A stretch of 64,000 nucleotides of DNA from Siphonobacter curvatus (GTDB lineage Bacteria; Bacteroidota; Bacteroidia; Cytophagales; Spirosomataceae), in the NCBI RefSeq assembly GCF_002943425.1, contig NZ_PTRA01000001.1:2418001-2482000 (forward strand). The letters are read 5' to 3'. The notes under the pieces are model-generated. The model did not search any database, was not told the DNA's origin, and saw nothing but the letters and a program-made list of their open reading frames with translations. Made by a program: the position numbers and the translations under genes. Position 1 is the first letter of the stretch; each line of letters opens with the position of its first letter. Positions 1 to 8,713 of this stretch are shown one piece after another.

Positions 1-284
1 GCCGGAATCGGCCCCGGCTGAAAACCATTACCAATCAGCGGGTTCCGGGCGATTTGTCCGTCCGTTGTCCGCTGCGTTTACTACGTCAGTTTCCGGAAGG
101 AACCATTTATAAACTGGATGCCCGGCTGGTACAAACGCCGGGAAAACAGCCGTACCTCGTCGCCGTTAATCAACGAACCTTGCACCGGGCTCTTGAATTT
201 TATGACCATAATCTAACCGTGCAGAACGGTGAATGTAAAGCTCCCCGCCCTGCCCGCCGGGTCGTGAAAGAACGATCTGCCTAA
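1..284 (+). CDS. C-terminal end of an unrecognised protein (cut by window edge)
   Basis: The frame is open from base 3 through the TAA at 282-284, about 93 codons, so the start lies outside the window. The visible part is basic, has no membrane segment and no motif I recognise. It contains a hydrophilic core (FPEGTIYKLDARLV, then PYLVAVNQRTLHRALEFYD) and an Arg/Lys-rich tail. A TTG at 54 could serve as an internal start, but the frame continues upstream without a stop, so a truncated longer gene is the simpler reading. I cannot give a function. Confidence 0.5.
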   Translation, partial: RNRPRLKTITNQRVPGDLSVRCPLRLLRQFPEGTIYKLDARLVQTPGKQPYLVAVNQRTLHRALEFYDHNLTVQNGECKAPRPARRVVKERSA

Positions 285-447
285 CTTTTTAAGGCTTTTC
301 AATTGATATTCTACGCACTATCGAAATTTTTACGCTTTCTATACGAGCTTCTTTGCCTGCTTCCTCTCGATTCCTGTCTCTCCTTTCCAATTTCCTGCCA
401 AACAATCCGTATTTTTGGGCGTTTTTCTACTAAAAACCATCGGTACT

Positions 448-930
448 ATGCCGGAAAACACGGAAGCAGGGGCGTTCGAAAACCCCATTAACCCAGACAA
501 GGTAGCCGAAAATCCCGGTCTCCTTCCCTACGCCCATAACGCGGGCAGTGCAGTCATTCGTCCCGAAGACGAAGGTAAAATCAAAGCTAAAGCTCTGACC
601 GCTATGCGGCAGCAGACGGGCAAGCAGTACGATCAGCTTGCCGGGCAAATGAAAACCCTGCTGGATCAGGCCAAGGCCATTCAGAAGCGGGTGGAAGTTT
701 CAGAACGGGTCTATACAGCGGCGATTAACTTTGAGCCCTTCATTGGTCAGACCATGTATCTGTACGAAAAAGCGGATGGCTCAGACCTCCTCTCGCTGGT
801 GGCTCCGCACGAATGGGGACGTTCCTTTAAATATAACCGCTACGTAGCTCAGGTAACGATGCTGTACGATCACACCTGGGATGTACTGTTTTATAACGAC
901 GAAGGCGACGAAGAACGCGTTGAAATTTAG
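448..930 (+). CDS. DUF2452 family protein
   Basis: A 160-residue soluble protein with no signal peptide. The second half carries the DUF2452 signature: NFEPFIGQTMYLYE at residues 94-107, followed by LLSLVAPHEWG. This matches the family pattern of a Phe-Glu-Pro / Gly / Tyr-Leu-Tyr block, then a Leu-Ser-hydrophobic-Ala-Pro block. Residues 50-90 look like a charged helix. I chose ATG 448 over the in-frame TTG at 415, because homologues begin with the 'NP-NPDKVAENPGLLPYAHN' type of N-terminus and the TTG extension adds nothing conserved. The family is widespread in Bacteroidota and has no assigned function. It lies 38 bp upstream of menB on the same strand and may be co-transcribed with it. Confidence 0.85.
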   Translation: MPENTEAGAFENPINPDKVAENPGLLPYAHNAGSAVIRPEDEGKIKAKALTAMRQQTGKQYDQLAGQMKTLLDQAKAIQKRVEVSERVYTAAINFEPFIGQTMYLYEKADGSDLLSLVAPHEWGRSFKYNRYVAQVTMLYDHTWDVLFYNDEGDEERVEI

Positions 931-968
931 TCGCTGCGTAAAGACTTCATCTTGAAAATCACGAAGTA

Positions 969-1823
969 ATGAGTAATAATCCGAAAACTGCTCCGATCCT
1001 TTCCTGGCAACTACCCTGGGAACCGATTAAAGAATACCGCGAAATCCGCTATTTGTACTACGAAGGAATCGCCATGATTTCGATCAACCGTCCAGAGGTA
1101 CATAATGCCTTTACGCCCCTGACGGTCAACGAAATGATTGAAGCGATGGAACTGGCCCGTCAGGATACGCGGGTTGGCGTGATCATTCTGACGGGTGAAG
1201 GCGGTCGGGCATTCTGCTCGGGCGGTGATCAGTCGGTACGTGGTCACGGTGGCTACGTGGGCGAAGATTCCGTTCCCCGTCTGAACGTACTGGACTTACA
1301 GCGTCAGATTCGTTCAATTCCCAAACCCGTCATTGCAATGGTAGCCGGATGGGCTATCGGTGGTGGACACGTTCTGCACGTAATCTGTGACCTGAGTATT
1401 GCGGCGGAAAACGCCCGGTTTGGCCAGACGGGACCGAAAGTGGGAAGCTTCGACGGCGGTTTCGGTGCCAGCTACCTGGCCCGCATCGTGGGTCAGAAAA
1501 AAGCCCGCGAAATCTGGTACCTCTGCGATCAATACGACGCTCAGGATGCTCTGTCGATGGGTCTGGTTAATAAGGTGGTCGCCATCGAAAAACTGGAAGA
1601 AACAACGGTGGAATGGTGCCGTAAGATCTTGGCAAACAGCCCGATTGCTCTGCGGATGCTCAAGTCTTCGTTCAACGCCGACCTGGATGGACAGGCGGGT
1701 ATTCAGGAGCTGGCCGGTAACGCTACTCTGCTGTACTACCTCAGCGACGAAGCCAAAGAAGGGCAACGTTCGTTCCTGGAAAAACGCAAACCCGATTTCC
1801 GGAAATTCCCGCAGTTTCCTTAA
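969..1823 (+). CDS. menB: 1,4-dihydroxy-2-naphthoyl-CoA synthase
   Basis: A crotonase-fold enzyme of menaquinone biosynthesis that closes the second ring of o-succinylbenzoyl-CoA. At 284 residues it has the normal MenB length. Visible motifs are the oxyanion-hole segment FCSGGDQ (82-88), the second oxyanion loop GWAIGGGH (127-134), and QTG at 153-155 followed by VGSFDGG (158-164). The QTG triplet is the position that binds bicarbonate in type I (bicarbonate-dependent) MenB enzymes such as that of E. coli, so this should be type I; Asp162 is the conserved acid of the FDGG segment. The C-terminus ends in the usual [10 protein letters not shown]-type tail. No other men gene is in the window. The spacer after it holds a heptad inverted repeat. 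Confidence 0.97.
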   Translation: MSNNPKTAPILSWQLPWEPIKEYREIRYLYYEGIAMISINRPEVHNAFTPLTVNEMIEAMELARQDTRVGVIILTGEGGRAFCSGGDQSVRGHGGYVGEDSVPRLNVLDLQRQIRSIPKPVIAMVAGWAIGGGHVLHVICDLSIAAENARFGQTGPKVGSFDGGFGASYLARIVGQKKAREIWYLCDQYDAQDALSMGLVNKVVAIEKLEETTVEWCRKILANSPIALRMLKSSFNADLDGQAGIQELAGNATLLYYLSDEAKEGQRSFLEKRKPDFRKFPQFP

Positions 1824-1827
1824 TGTT

Positions 1828-1985
1828 GTTTAGAGTTTAGGGTTTTGCGTTGGGTGATTGATCAATCATTTTGTTCTGACATTACGTAGATAACTACTAC
1901 TGGAACACTTGTGGATAGCATGAGAAAGCTTTATCTCCACTAACCATAACTCAAAACCCTAAACTCAAAACTACCCAACCCTACG
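1828..1985. repeat. Heptad inverted-repeat locus A (menB / lipoprotein spacer)
   Basis: The G/T-rich left arm at 1829-1856 reads as consecutive 7-nt units (TTTAGAG and TTTAGGG first). The A/C-rich right arm at 1950-1984 reads as units such as CTCAAAA and CCCTAAA. A 15-nt core, GAGTTTAGGGTTTTG at 1833-1847, is matched exactly by its reverse complement at 1952-1966. The loop is about 100 nt. The left arm begins five bases after the menB stop, and the right arm ends four bases before the next ATG. Confidence 0.85.
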
Positions 1986-1988
1986 CTT

Positions 1989-2402
1989 ATGAACTATCTG
2001 AAATCCATTTTGCTGTTTACGGCTCTTGTGACTCTTTTGGGCAGTTGTCGGGATACCAGTGATCCACAGGACCGGGATGAGCTGAGTTATCTGCATCAAA
2101 CCTGGAAACACTCCGATGAGGAAGATACCGAAGGCCGCCTGATTTATCGTAACGCCGATTACAAATTCCCGACTACCAAAGACCGTCAGACGTTTACTTT
2201 TACTGAGAATGACGTACAAGTTTCAGTCATTAAAAACAACAAGCTTACCCAGTACAAAGGCAGCTATACGGTAGTAATGAATGGTAATTCCGTGAAAGAA
2301 CTGACCATTAACTATACGGAAGCGGGTCAGCGGATCCCTACGGTATTACGTTACGAAGTACTGATTCTCGCCAAGGATGCCCTCATTTTGAAGTCCCTGT
2401 AA
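1989..2402 (+). CDS. Small secreted lipoprotein of unknown function
   Basis: A 137-residue protein starting with a lipoprotein signal: positive start, hydrophobic ILLFTALVTLL, then lipobox LGSC with Cys20 as the expected lipidation site. The mature part is a short beta-rich domain (for example TFTFTENDVQVSVIKNN, QYKGSYTVV, EVLILAKDALILKSL) that resembles lipocalin-like or 'lipid A palmitoyl-type' small barrels only in general pattern. I recognise no specific family. The charged linker after the Cys is short. It would sit in the inner leaflet of the outer membrane or face the periplasm. Its start codon lies four bases after the right arm of heptad locus A. Confidence 0.8.
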   Translation: MNYLKSILLFTALVTLLGSCRDTSDPQDRDELSYLHQTWKHSDEEDTEGRLIYRNADYKFPTTKDRQTFTFTENDVQVSVIKNNKLTQYKGSYTVVMNGNSVKELTINYTEAGQRIPTVLRYEVLILAKDALILKSL

Positions 2403-2454
2403 CGAGCCCTGGCCTTGCCGCTTGTACTGGTTTATTCCCCCAATTGTAGAATTC

Positions 2455-2868
2455 ATGAATTTTTGGCTCGTCAAATCCGAACCTTTTAAATATTCCTGGA
2501 ATGATTTCGTTAAAGAAAAGCGAGGCGTCTGGGATGGTGTACGAAACTTTCAGGCTCGTAATAACCTGAAGGCGATGGCAGTCGGAGATTTGGTGTTATT
2601 TTATCACTCAAACGAAGGAAAAGAAATTGTAGGCATTGCTAAAGTGGTACGTGAGGCGTATCCCGACCCCACGACGGAGGATGACCGCTGGGTAGTCGTG
2701 GATCTGGAGCCCGTCGAGAAGCTTCCCAAAAGCGTCACACTGGAAACGATAAAAGCCGATACCCGCCTACAAAACATTGCCCTGATCCGTCAGTCACGCT
2801 TATCGGTTTCCCCCGTCCGGCCCGAAGAATTTGATATCATCGTTGGATTAGGCCATGAACATGCGTAG
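2455..2868 (+). CDS. EVE domain protein
   Basis: A 137-residue protein that is one EVE domain, a PUA-like fold known to bind modified bases. Seen in the sequence: the opening FWLVKSEP (3-10), VWDGVRNFQARN (25-36), GDLVLFYHSN (44-53) and IVGIAKVV. These match the canonical EVE layout of a Trp-hydrophobic-Lys-Ser-Glu-Pro start, a WDG-VRN-QARN loop and a FYHS motif. I chose ATG 2455; an in-frame TTG at 2422 would add eleven residues that are not part of the domain. The last codons overlap the start of the next gene (ATG 2855), which suggests translational coupling. The natural ligand is not evident from this neighbourhood; stand-alone EVE proteins are common in bacteria. Confidence 0.9.
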   Translation: MNFWLVKSEPFKYSWNDFVKEKRGVWDGVRNFQARNNLKAMAVGDLVLFYHSNEGKEIVGIAKVVREAYPDPTTEDDRWVVVDLEPVEKLPKSVTLETIKADTRLQNIALIRQSRLSVSPVRPEEFDIIVGLGHEHA

Positions 2869-4414
2869 CCCCCTTTTTGTCCTTGCCCTCGTATTGGGCT
2901 CTCTTACTCTATTCGCTCAGCAGAAGCGACTTGAAATTCCTATTCCTTCGTCTACCGCCAATATTTTCACGATCCCCGTGGGTCAGGAAGGCGTGATGCT
3001 GCTCACCCAGACGGGCCGAAACTCGTATCACATCGATCGCTTTGATACCAATCTGGATCGTAGCTGGTCAGTAGATGGCACCATTACGGATGGCCTGGAA
3101 TACGTCACGTATTCGTATGACGGAAAAAATGTGTATCTACTTTTTAGCCGGAATAAGAGTAATGTGTACGAAATCATTAAAGTATACGTTGGTCCGGGTT
3201 TCACCGAAAAATTTGAAATTCATTCGGTGGATAAAATGGAAATTTCCCAGTTCAAAGCTTTCCACGATGGCATATACATTGCCGGGGTGGTTCGGGAACA
3301 ACCCATTTTATCGTACACGAATCTGCAAACGCGTCAGAATCGTCTGCTGAATGCCTCCTTCAAAGGTCAGGCCGAAGTACAGACCATTGACGTAGATTCG
3401 GTAACCAACCGCGTGAACGTTACTTACGCCGTTCGGAAAAATCGGGAGTACTCGATTGTAGTAAAATCCTTCGACGATGCAGGAAAACAGCTTTCGGAAA
3501 TTGTGGTAACCCCCGATGAAGATTACGCCCTGCTCGATGGCCGCCTGAGTCCGCTGGCCGATGGTACGAATCTGATGATCGGTACCTATGGTTTCCGGAA
3601 TATGCAGTCGCAGACGAAGGGCCGGATGGTACAGGGAATTTACATCTGTAAGGTGACCGACAACGAAATCCTGCCCCTGAAGTACTACAGCTTCACGGAT
3701 TTCAAAAACTTCTTTTCCTACCTGAGTCCCCGCGACCAGGAGCGTCGCGAGCGTCAGGTTCAACGCAAGAAGGAAAAAGGCAGCGATTTAAAACTGAACA
3801 CACAGTTACTGTTGCACGATTTGATTCAGAAGGATGGTCAGTTGATTCTAGTCGCTGAAGCCTTCCAGGCTACCTTCCGTAATAATGGAAATCCTTGGGG
3901 TTACGGTGGTGGCCCCTGGGGCGGTCCGATGGGTGGTTTTTATCCCGGTTGGGGTTGGGGGATGTACAGCCTGAACCCCTTCTACTTCGGCAATCGTGGT
4001 TTCTATAATAACGGTTCCCAGATGTTTGATGGCTGGCAGTATACACACGCCGTAGTGGCAGGTATCAACCAGCAGGGAGCGTTAGTCTGGGACAACAGCT
4101 TTGAAATTGACAAGGTAAAAACCCTGTCCTTGAAGGAAAAAGTGAAAGTAAATCTCCAGAATGATCAGGTAACGCTGGTGTATAGTGACAAAGGCAGCCT
4201 CCGCTCGAAAAGTATCAAAGGCGGTATGGTGCTTGAAGACGGTACAGCTCAGGCGATTGCCACGAATAACAACGGAGACCGGGTTCGCCGCAACTCGACC
4301 GATAATCTGGATTACTGGTACGATAACTACTTCCTGGCCTGGGGTTTCCAACGCATCACCAATGATGCCGAAGGCCGTCGGAACGTGTTTTATCTCAATA
4401 AAGTAGCATATTAA
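2855..4414 (+). CDS. Secreted protein of unknown function with a Gly/Trp-rich insertion
   Basis: A 519-residue protein with a clear Sec signal peptide (MNMRSPLFVLALVLGSLTLFA, cleavage near residue 21). The mature protein is beta-rich with WD/propeller-like spacing of aromatic strands but no family I can name. Around residues 345-392 there is an insertion rich in Gly, Trp, Pro, Tyr and Asn (for example NPWGYGGGPWGGPMGGF), probably a flexible or self-associating segment. A basic stretch, RRERQVQRKKEKG, lies just before it. The gene overlaps the EVE gene by 14 bp. An alternative start at 2861 (MRSPLF) would not alter the signal peptide. A strong terminator follows at 4436. Confidence 0.8.
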   Translation: MNMRSPLFVLALVLGSLTLFAQQKRLEIPIPSSTANIFTIPVGQEGVMLLTQTGRNSYHIDRFDTNLDRSWSVDGTITDGLEYVTYSYDGKNVYLLFSRNKSNVYEIIKVYVGPGFTEKFEIHSVDKMEISQFKAFHDGIYIAGVVREQPILSYTNLQTRQNRLLNASFKGQAEVQTIDVDSVTNRVNVTYAVRKNREYSIVVKSFDDAGKQLSEIVVTPDEDYALLDGRLSPLADGTNLMIGTYGFRNMQSQTKGRMVQGIYICKVTDNEILPLKYYSFTDFKNFFSYLSPRDQERRERQVQRKKEKGSDLKLNTQLLLHDLIQKDGQLILVAEAFQATFRNNGNPWGYGGGPWGGPMGGFYPGWGWGMYSLNPFYFGNRGFYNNGSQMFDGWQYTHAVVAGINQQGALVWDNSFEIDKVKTLSLKEKVKVNLQNDQVTLVYSDKGSLRSKSIKGGMVLEDGTAQAIATNNNGDRVRRNSTDNLDYWYDNYFLAWGFQRITNDAEGRRNVFYLNKVAY

Positions 4415-4435
4415 TTTTGCCCGAAATACGATGCG

Positions 4436-4467
4436 AAAGGACTGATGATTTACCTCATCAGTCCTTT
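4436..4467 (+). terminator. Rho-independent terminator after the secreted protein
   Basis: A perfect 13-bp stem (AAAGGACTGATGA, six-base loop TTTACC, exact complement) ends in a run of T. It lies 22 bp after the stop codon at 4414. Confidence 0.9.
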
Positions 4468-4636
4468 TCCTGTCTTTGAACCATCAACTTCTTTCAGGAA
4501 TAGTAGCCCTATTTTAGTCCTTAGAAGTAATACGTTTATCGATTGAACAAATCGCACGTTCGGTGACTTGTACGAAGGTGTGATTAAACCTGAAAGACTG
4601 AAGACAAGCAAAAGACTTGTCTAAACAATACCTTTT

Positions 4637-5518
4637 ATGAAATTACTGACTCCCACCCCCTGGTCTGATTACGAACTGATTGACTGCGGAGGTTTCGAGA
4701 AATTAGAACGCTTTGGTGCCTACGTACTGGCCCGCCCCGAACCGCAAGCCATCTGGGATAAAACCCTGTCGGATGCCGAATGGGAAAGCAAAGCCCAAGC
4801 CTACTTTAAACGCGAAAAAGGCAACTCCGAACGCGGCGAATGGCTGACGAAGCAGGGGATGCCCGACCGCTGGACGGGTACCTACCCCCTGGGTTCGCAG
4901 AAGCTTACCTACAAACTTGCTCTGTCTTCCTTTAAGCACGTGGGTCTGTTTCCGGAGCAGGCTGCTAACTGGGAATTCATCTACCAGAAAACCAAGGCCC
5001 TCGGCGTAGAGAAGCCCAAAGTCCTCAACCTGTTTGCCTACACGGGTGTGGCCTCGCTGGCAGCTCGGGCCGCCGGAGCTGACGTTACGCACGTGGATTC
5101 GGTAAAACAGGTCATCAGCTGGTCGCGGGAAAACATGGAACTTAGTAATCTGGAGAACATCCGCTGGATGGTGGAAGACGCCATGAAGTTCGTGAAGCGG
5201 GAAGTTCGTCGGGGCAATACCTATCACGGCATCATTCTGGATCCGCCCGCCTACGGTCGCGGTCCCGACGGCGAGAAGTGGGTACTGGAAGAACAGATCA
5301 ACGAGTTACTCAAACTTTGTAAGCAATTACTGAACCCACAACAGCACTTTTTCCTGATCAATCTCTACTCCCTGAGTTTTTCGGCCCTGATTGCCGAAAG
5401 TCTGATTCTGCGGATTTTCGAGAAAACCGAAAATCCTGAGTTTGGGGAACTGTACCTACCCGATTCATTCCATAAAAAGTTACCGCTGGGCATCTTTTAC
5501 CGCTTTGCTACGGTTTAA
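4637..5518 (+). CDS. Class I SAM-dependent methyltransferase, RlmI-like (rRNA cytosine C5 type)
   Basis: A 293-residue Rossmann-fold methyltransferase of the COG1092/RlmI group. The AdoMet-binding motif I is VLNLFAYTGVASLAA (129-143), the acidic post-I residue is in THVDSVK (151-157), and motif IV is DPPAYGRGP (202-210). This DPPxYG form is typical of the RlmI/RlmK-like proteins and not of amino-MTases with NPPY. It lacks the N-terminal PUA domain of E. coli RlmI, so the substrate cannot be assumed. It stands alone between a terminator at 4436 and a long hairpin at 5534. A 7-bp inverted repeat (AGACAAG/CTTGTCT, 4602-4622) lies in its leader. Confidence 0.85.
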   Translation: MKLLTPTPWSDYELIDCGGFEKLERFGAYVLARPEPQAIWDKTLSDAEWESKAQAYFKREKGNSERGEWLTKQGMPDRWTGTYPLGSQKLTYKLALSSFKHVGLFPEQAANWEFIYQKTKALGVEKPKVLNLFAYTGVASLAARAAGADVTHVDSVKQVISWSRENMELSNLENIRWMVEDAMKFVKREVRRGNTYHGIILDPPAYGRGPDGEKWVLEEQINELLKLCKQLLNPQQHFFLINLYSLSFSALIAESLILRIFEKTENPEFGELYLPDSFHKKLPLGIFYRFATV

Positions 5519-5533
5519 TGGCCGAGGTTTTTT

Positions 5534-5583
5534 GACTCCTGGCCCTTACCTTTCGCTTTGTTAGCGGAAACGGGCCCGGAGCC
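5534..5583. other. Long hairpin between methyltransferase and response regulator
   Basis: GACTCCTGGCCC (5534-5545) pairs with GGGCCCGGAGCC (5572-5583) at ten of twelve positions, plus G-T pairs. An inner TTTCGCT/AGCGGAAA stem lies at 5551-5570. There is no T-run after it, so it is either a weak terminator of the methyltransferase or a structured leader of the response regulator, whose ATG is 19 bases downstream. Confidence 0.55.
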
Positions 5584-5601
5584 TCCCAAGATAGACGACT
5601 T

Positions 5602-6285
5602 ATGAAACTATTGATCATCGAAGACGAGCCGAAAACCGTCCAGTCCATCAGACAGGGCCTGGAAGAAAATGGTTTTGAAGTAGATATTGCTTACGATGGT
5701 CTGATTGGTAAACATCTGGCCAAGCGAAATCCCTACGATCTGATCGTTTCGGATATTATCATGCCGGGCCTGAATGGCGTGGAACTGACCCGTGAGCTTC
5801 GGAGTGAAGGTGTAGAAACGCCCGTTTTGCTCCTGACGGCGTTGGGTGGTATTGACGAAAAGCTGATGGGCTTCGACGCCGGTGCCGACGATTACCTGGT
5901 TAAACCCTTTGAATTTGCTGAACTGCTGGCCCGTATCCGCGTACTGACCCGCCGCTGGAACGGTTCCATGCCCATCGCTTCCAATATTCTGCGGTATACG
6001 GATCTGGAAATGAACCTGGATTCGAAAACGGTAATCCGCGGCGAGAAGAAAATTGAACTTACCGCCCGTGAATTCGCCCTGCTGGAATTTATGTTACGGA
6101 ATCAGGGAAAAGTGCTTTCGAAAGCCGAAATTGCGGAGAAAGTGTGGGATGTCAATTTCGACACGGGAACGAACGTGATTGAAGTGTATATCAACCTGTT
6201 ACGCAAAAAGGTGGACAAAGATTTCACGACCCGTCTCATCCATACCCAATACGGGATGGGCTATGTACTAAAGGTGGAAGATTAA
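5602..6285 (+). CDS. OmpR/PhoB-family response regulator
   Basis: 227 residues. The N-terminal receiver domain (1-118) has the acidic pocket E7-D8, the phosphoacceptor Asp51 (in VSDIIMPG), the switch Thr79 and Lys101 in LVKPFEF. A Trans_reg_C winged helix follows at about 130-225, with the recognition helix in NVIEVYINLLRKKVD and the hairpin QYGMGYVLK. All receiver residues needed for phosphorylation are present. The gene is 54 bp upstream of a histidine kinase on the same strand, so the two form one two-component system. Hybrid regulators of this class in Bacteroidota resemble RprY/CusR. The target genes are not evident here. Confidence 0.95.
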   Translation: MKLLIIEDEPKTVQSIRQGLEENGFEVDIAYDGLIGKHLAKRNPYDLIVSDIIMPGLNGVELTRELRSEGVETPVLLLTALGGIDEKLMGFDAGADDYLVKPFEFAELLARIRVLTRRWNGSMPIASNILRYTDLEMNLDSKTVIRGEKKIELTAREFALLEFMLRNQGKVLSKAEIAEKVWDVNFDTGTNVIEVYINLLRKKVDKDFTTRLIHTQYGMGYVLKVED

Positions 6286-6339
6286 CAGATGGTCCTGCTA
6301 CCTTTCTCCTCTTTCTCAATACTGATTCATTAGGTTTCC

Positions 6340-7716
6340 ATGCAAATTCGTACTCGTCTAACCATTCAATTCACCCTCTTGGTTTCGGTGATTGTTTTGC
6401 TGGCGTTTGCGGCCATTTACTACTTCCGGGAGTACTCTTTGCAGGAACAGTTCTATAAACGTCTCCGTCAGAAAGCCCTGAGTACGGTGGAGTTGCTGGT
6501 CAACCAGAATGAAGTAAATTCCGAGATTCTCAAACTCATCGACCAGTCGAATTATGACCTGTTGTACAAGGAAAATGTCATTCTGTACACCTATCGAAAT
6601 GACATCTACCATGCCAACAATGATACCATTCGCTTCGATCTGGACCGGAATATCCTGAACCGCATCCGATTAAATAAGGAGCTGCGAATTGATCAGGGCG
6701 AGTACAAACTCTACGGACTCTATTACACTAACGATGGCGAACGCATGGTCAGCGTAGCCGGAGCCGCCGACGTAGCCGATCAGGTGAGTATGCGTTCGCT
6801 CCTGCGGATTATGCTGTATGCTTACGTTGCCTGTATTCTGCTGGTAGCAGTGGTAGGCTGGTTTTTTGCGGGAAGGGCCCTTGTACCCATATCGGATGTT
6901 ATCAACGAAGTGCAGCGAATTTATCCGCAGAACCTGAGTAGGCGGGTGAACACGCAAAACGAAAAGGACGAAATCGGTCGGCTCACTTTCACGTTCAATG
7001 CCCTACTCGACCGGGTGGAACAGGCGTTCCGGCTGCAGAATATGTTCATTTCGAATGTCTCGCACGAGCTTAAGAATCCGCTTACCAAGATAATCTCTCA
7101 GTTAGAAGTAGTGCTGCTGCGGGAACGTAGTACGGAAGAATACCGCCAAACGGCTTCTTCCGTCTTGGCGGATGCCCGCGACCTGAGTCAGCTCTCCAAT
7201 ACCCTACTCGAACTGGCTAAAGTTTCCGATCAAAATCAACCCTTCCTGACGGCTCCCGTACGCATTGATGAAGTATTGTGGGATGCCCGTGATCTGCTTC
7301 GTTCGACCCATCAGTCGTATACCATCAAGGTAGAGTTTCCGGTTGACATTGAAGAAGATTCCGTTTTAACCTTAAACGGAAATGCCTACTTGTTGAAGGT
7401 AGCAGCGATCAATTTGATGGAGAACGGCTGTAAGTTTTCTATCGATCATACGGTTTTTGTGAAAGTACTGCCTAGTTCGACGCAACTTGAGCTGGTCTTC
7501 AGTAACCGTTCCGACATTGCTCAGGAAGAATTGAGTCTAATTTTTCAGCCGTTTTACCGTAGTCAGAAATCCGTACGTATTTCGGGGTACGGCATCGGTT
7601 TATCATTGGTAGACCGAATCATAAAATTGCATAATGGCACGATTGAGGTAGATTCGCAGGAAGGAAACGTGACCTTTCGTATCGTCATTCCTCAGCCTAA
7701 ATCAAATTTTCAGTAG
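6340..7716 (+). CDS. Sensor histidine kinase paired with the preceding regulator
   Basis: 458 residues. Transmembrane helices lie at about 8-28 and 157-178, framing a periplasmic sensor of about 125 residues. A HAMP domain (about 180-230) begins GRALVPISDV. The HisKA box SHELKNPL carries phospho-His242, the N-box is NLMENGCKFS (358-367) and the G2 box is GYGIGLSLV (416-424). An oddity: the G1 box, normally D-x-G-x-G, reads SNRSDIAQEE, without the Asp-Gly pair, so ATP binding may be altered. Otherwise it is a full-length kinase. A terminator-like hairpin follows at 7828. Confidence 0.95.
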   Translation: MQIRTRLTIQFTLLVSVIVLLAFAAIYYFREYSLQEQFYKRLRQKALSTVELLVNQNEVNSEILKLIDQSNYDLLYKENVILYTYRNDIYHANNDTIRFDLDRNILNRIRLNKELRIDQGEYKLYGLYYTNDGERMVSVAGAADVADQVSMRSLLRIMLYAYVACILLVAVVGWFFAGRALVPISDVINEVQRIYPQNLSRRVNTQNEKDEIGRLTFTFNALLDRVEQAFRLQNMFISNVSHELKNPLTKIISQLEVVLLRERSTEEYRQTASSVLADARDLSQLSNTLLELAKVSDQNQPFLTAPVRIDEVLWDARDLLRSTHQSYTIKVEFPVDIEEDSVLTLNGNAYLLKVAAINLMENGCKFSIDHTVFVKVLPSSTQLELVFSNRSDIAQEELSLIFQPFYRSQKSVRISGYGIGLSLVDRIIKLHNGTIEVDSQEGNVTFRIVIPQPKSNFQ

Positions 7717-7827
7717 ATTTTAAGGATTGCTTCACGTGTGCTTAAGTATTGGCCCGTTCATTTGCCCTTGCAAAGCAAACCAGTTTTCTCATCCGGTTAG
7801 ATGGTTTGTAATGGGGGAAATGCAGAC

Positions 7828-7865
7828 ACGCTGGGGCCCTTACTGTCGGCTCCAGCGTAGTCTTT
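7828..7865 (+). terminator. Terminator after the two-component operon
   Basis: ACGCTGGGGCC (7828-7838) pairs with GGCTCCAGCGT (7848-7858) with one mismatch. It is followed two bases later by TCTTTTT. Confidence 0.75.
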
Positions 7866-7890
7866 TTGATCAGTAACCTCTTTTACCCTC

Positions 7891-8136
7891 ATGAAGTATA
7901 TGCCTTACCTGGTCGCTACCATAGCCGGGTTTGCGTTAGGCGGCATGGTTCGTTGGTACTGCTACCCCTGGACAGACCTCGTATCCTCTCGCGAAATGAT
8001 GCTGGTTACGGTACTCATCGGTGTCCCTTCCGGATTCGTCTTACAAATCATCGCCGTTCGGTATCCTCCCCAGAGTCGTCTGCTTGATATACGAGTTTTC
8101 GTATGCCTGGGAATTGTTTGTTCCTTGATCTGGTAA
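7891..8136 (+). CDS. Small membrane protein of unknown function
   Basis: 81 residues with three hydrophobic segments: about 4-21 (MPYLVATIAGFALGGMV), 38-55 (MMLVTVLIGVPSGFVLQI) and 68-81 (VFVCLGIVCSLIW). Short charged turns separate them. There is no cysteine-containing lipobox and no known motif. Its position just after a terminator, and before a gene-poor stretch, leaves no operon context. The hydrophobicity pattern and codon use favour a real gene over a chance frame, but the length keeps confidence moderate. Confidence 0.55.
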   Translation: MKYMPYLVATIAGFALGGMVRWYCYPWTDLVSSREMMLVTVLIGVPSGFVLQIIAVRYPPQSRLLDIRVFVCLGIVCSLIW

Positions 8137-8166
8137 ACGGTGTACAAAACTACGGCTCTATACTAA

Positions 8167-8319
8167 ACGCGTCTACCTTTTCGTAAATCCCTGCTTTTCT
8201 TCCTAATTGAGGCCTTTGGCAATGTGCGGAAGGCCTTCGTAGCCCCTTCGCTGGTTGCAGGATTCCTGTCTGTTTACCTCTTCTTTATACTGGAGTACAC
8301 CAAAAAAATCAACGCTTGA
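8167..8319 (+). pseudogene. Possible C-terminal fragment of a lost membrane protein
   Basis: Fifty sense codons lie between an upstream TAA and the TGA at 8317-8319, with no ATG. The frame encodes LLFFLIEAFGNVRKAF, then a hydrophobic helix (SLVAGFLSVYLFFILEY) and a Lys-rich end. A basic-flanked transmembrane helix without a start is what the tail of a decayed polytopic protein looks like. Chance cannot be excluded. Confidence 0.25.
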
Positions 8320-8464
8320 CGTAAATCAAAACTTAACGTATATTCGAGTCATAAGCAGCTAGTTGTCCGCCCATTGAAATTTATGCCCGTACTGTTATCT
8401 TTAGGTTGGCAGATATACAATTAACCCAGGAACCTATTTCGTACACCTTTACTTAACCGCCCTT

Positions 8465-8569
8465 ATGCTTTTACTAGTTGCCTTTCTGGCTTTAGCTCCC
8501 CTATTGCTACTAAATCAGATCAAAATCGACTCTCTTTCTTTCAGAGAAGCTATTATCGTTGGGCTTTGA
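8465..8569 (+). pseudogene. Short hydrophobic ORF, possibly a truncated N-terminus
   Basis: A 34-residue frame from ATG 8465 to TGA 8567-8569 begins MLLLVAFLALAPLLLL, then NQIKIDSLSFREA. It looks like the first transmembrane helix and following loop of a larger membrane protein that has been cut off. It could also be a genuine small membrane peptide. Confidence 0.25.
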
Positions 8570-8713
8570 TTTTGCAGCATACTTTTCCTCCGTGAGCCAA
8601 CCTTCATTTCTCAGGGATTTCAATGGATTGCAGCGATAAAAATTACTGCTTGAATCACTGATTTCGCCTGAAGATGAGGGCGATGCTTTACCAACTATTA
8701 ACCCAGTCCGATC

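Larger units (their letters stand above)
8137..8713. other. Gene-poor stretch with probable gene remnants
   Basis: 577 bases hold no full gene. Two short hydrophobic frames are listed separately (8167-8319 and 8465-8569). The remainder is AT-richer than neighbouring genes, and no repeat or RNA gene was seen. It leads into the secreted protein at 8714. Confidence 0.5.

Noticed and set aside
303-491. Open frame of 62 codons on the plus strand
   Set aside because: It overlaps the DUF2452 gene in another frame, has low-complexity hydrophobic content and no family match.
4602-4622. AGACAAG/CTTGTCT inverted repeat as an operator for the methyltransferase gene
   Set aside because: A single 7-bp repeat with no second copy and no neighbouring regulator does not support an operator.
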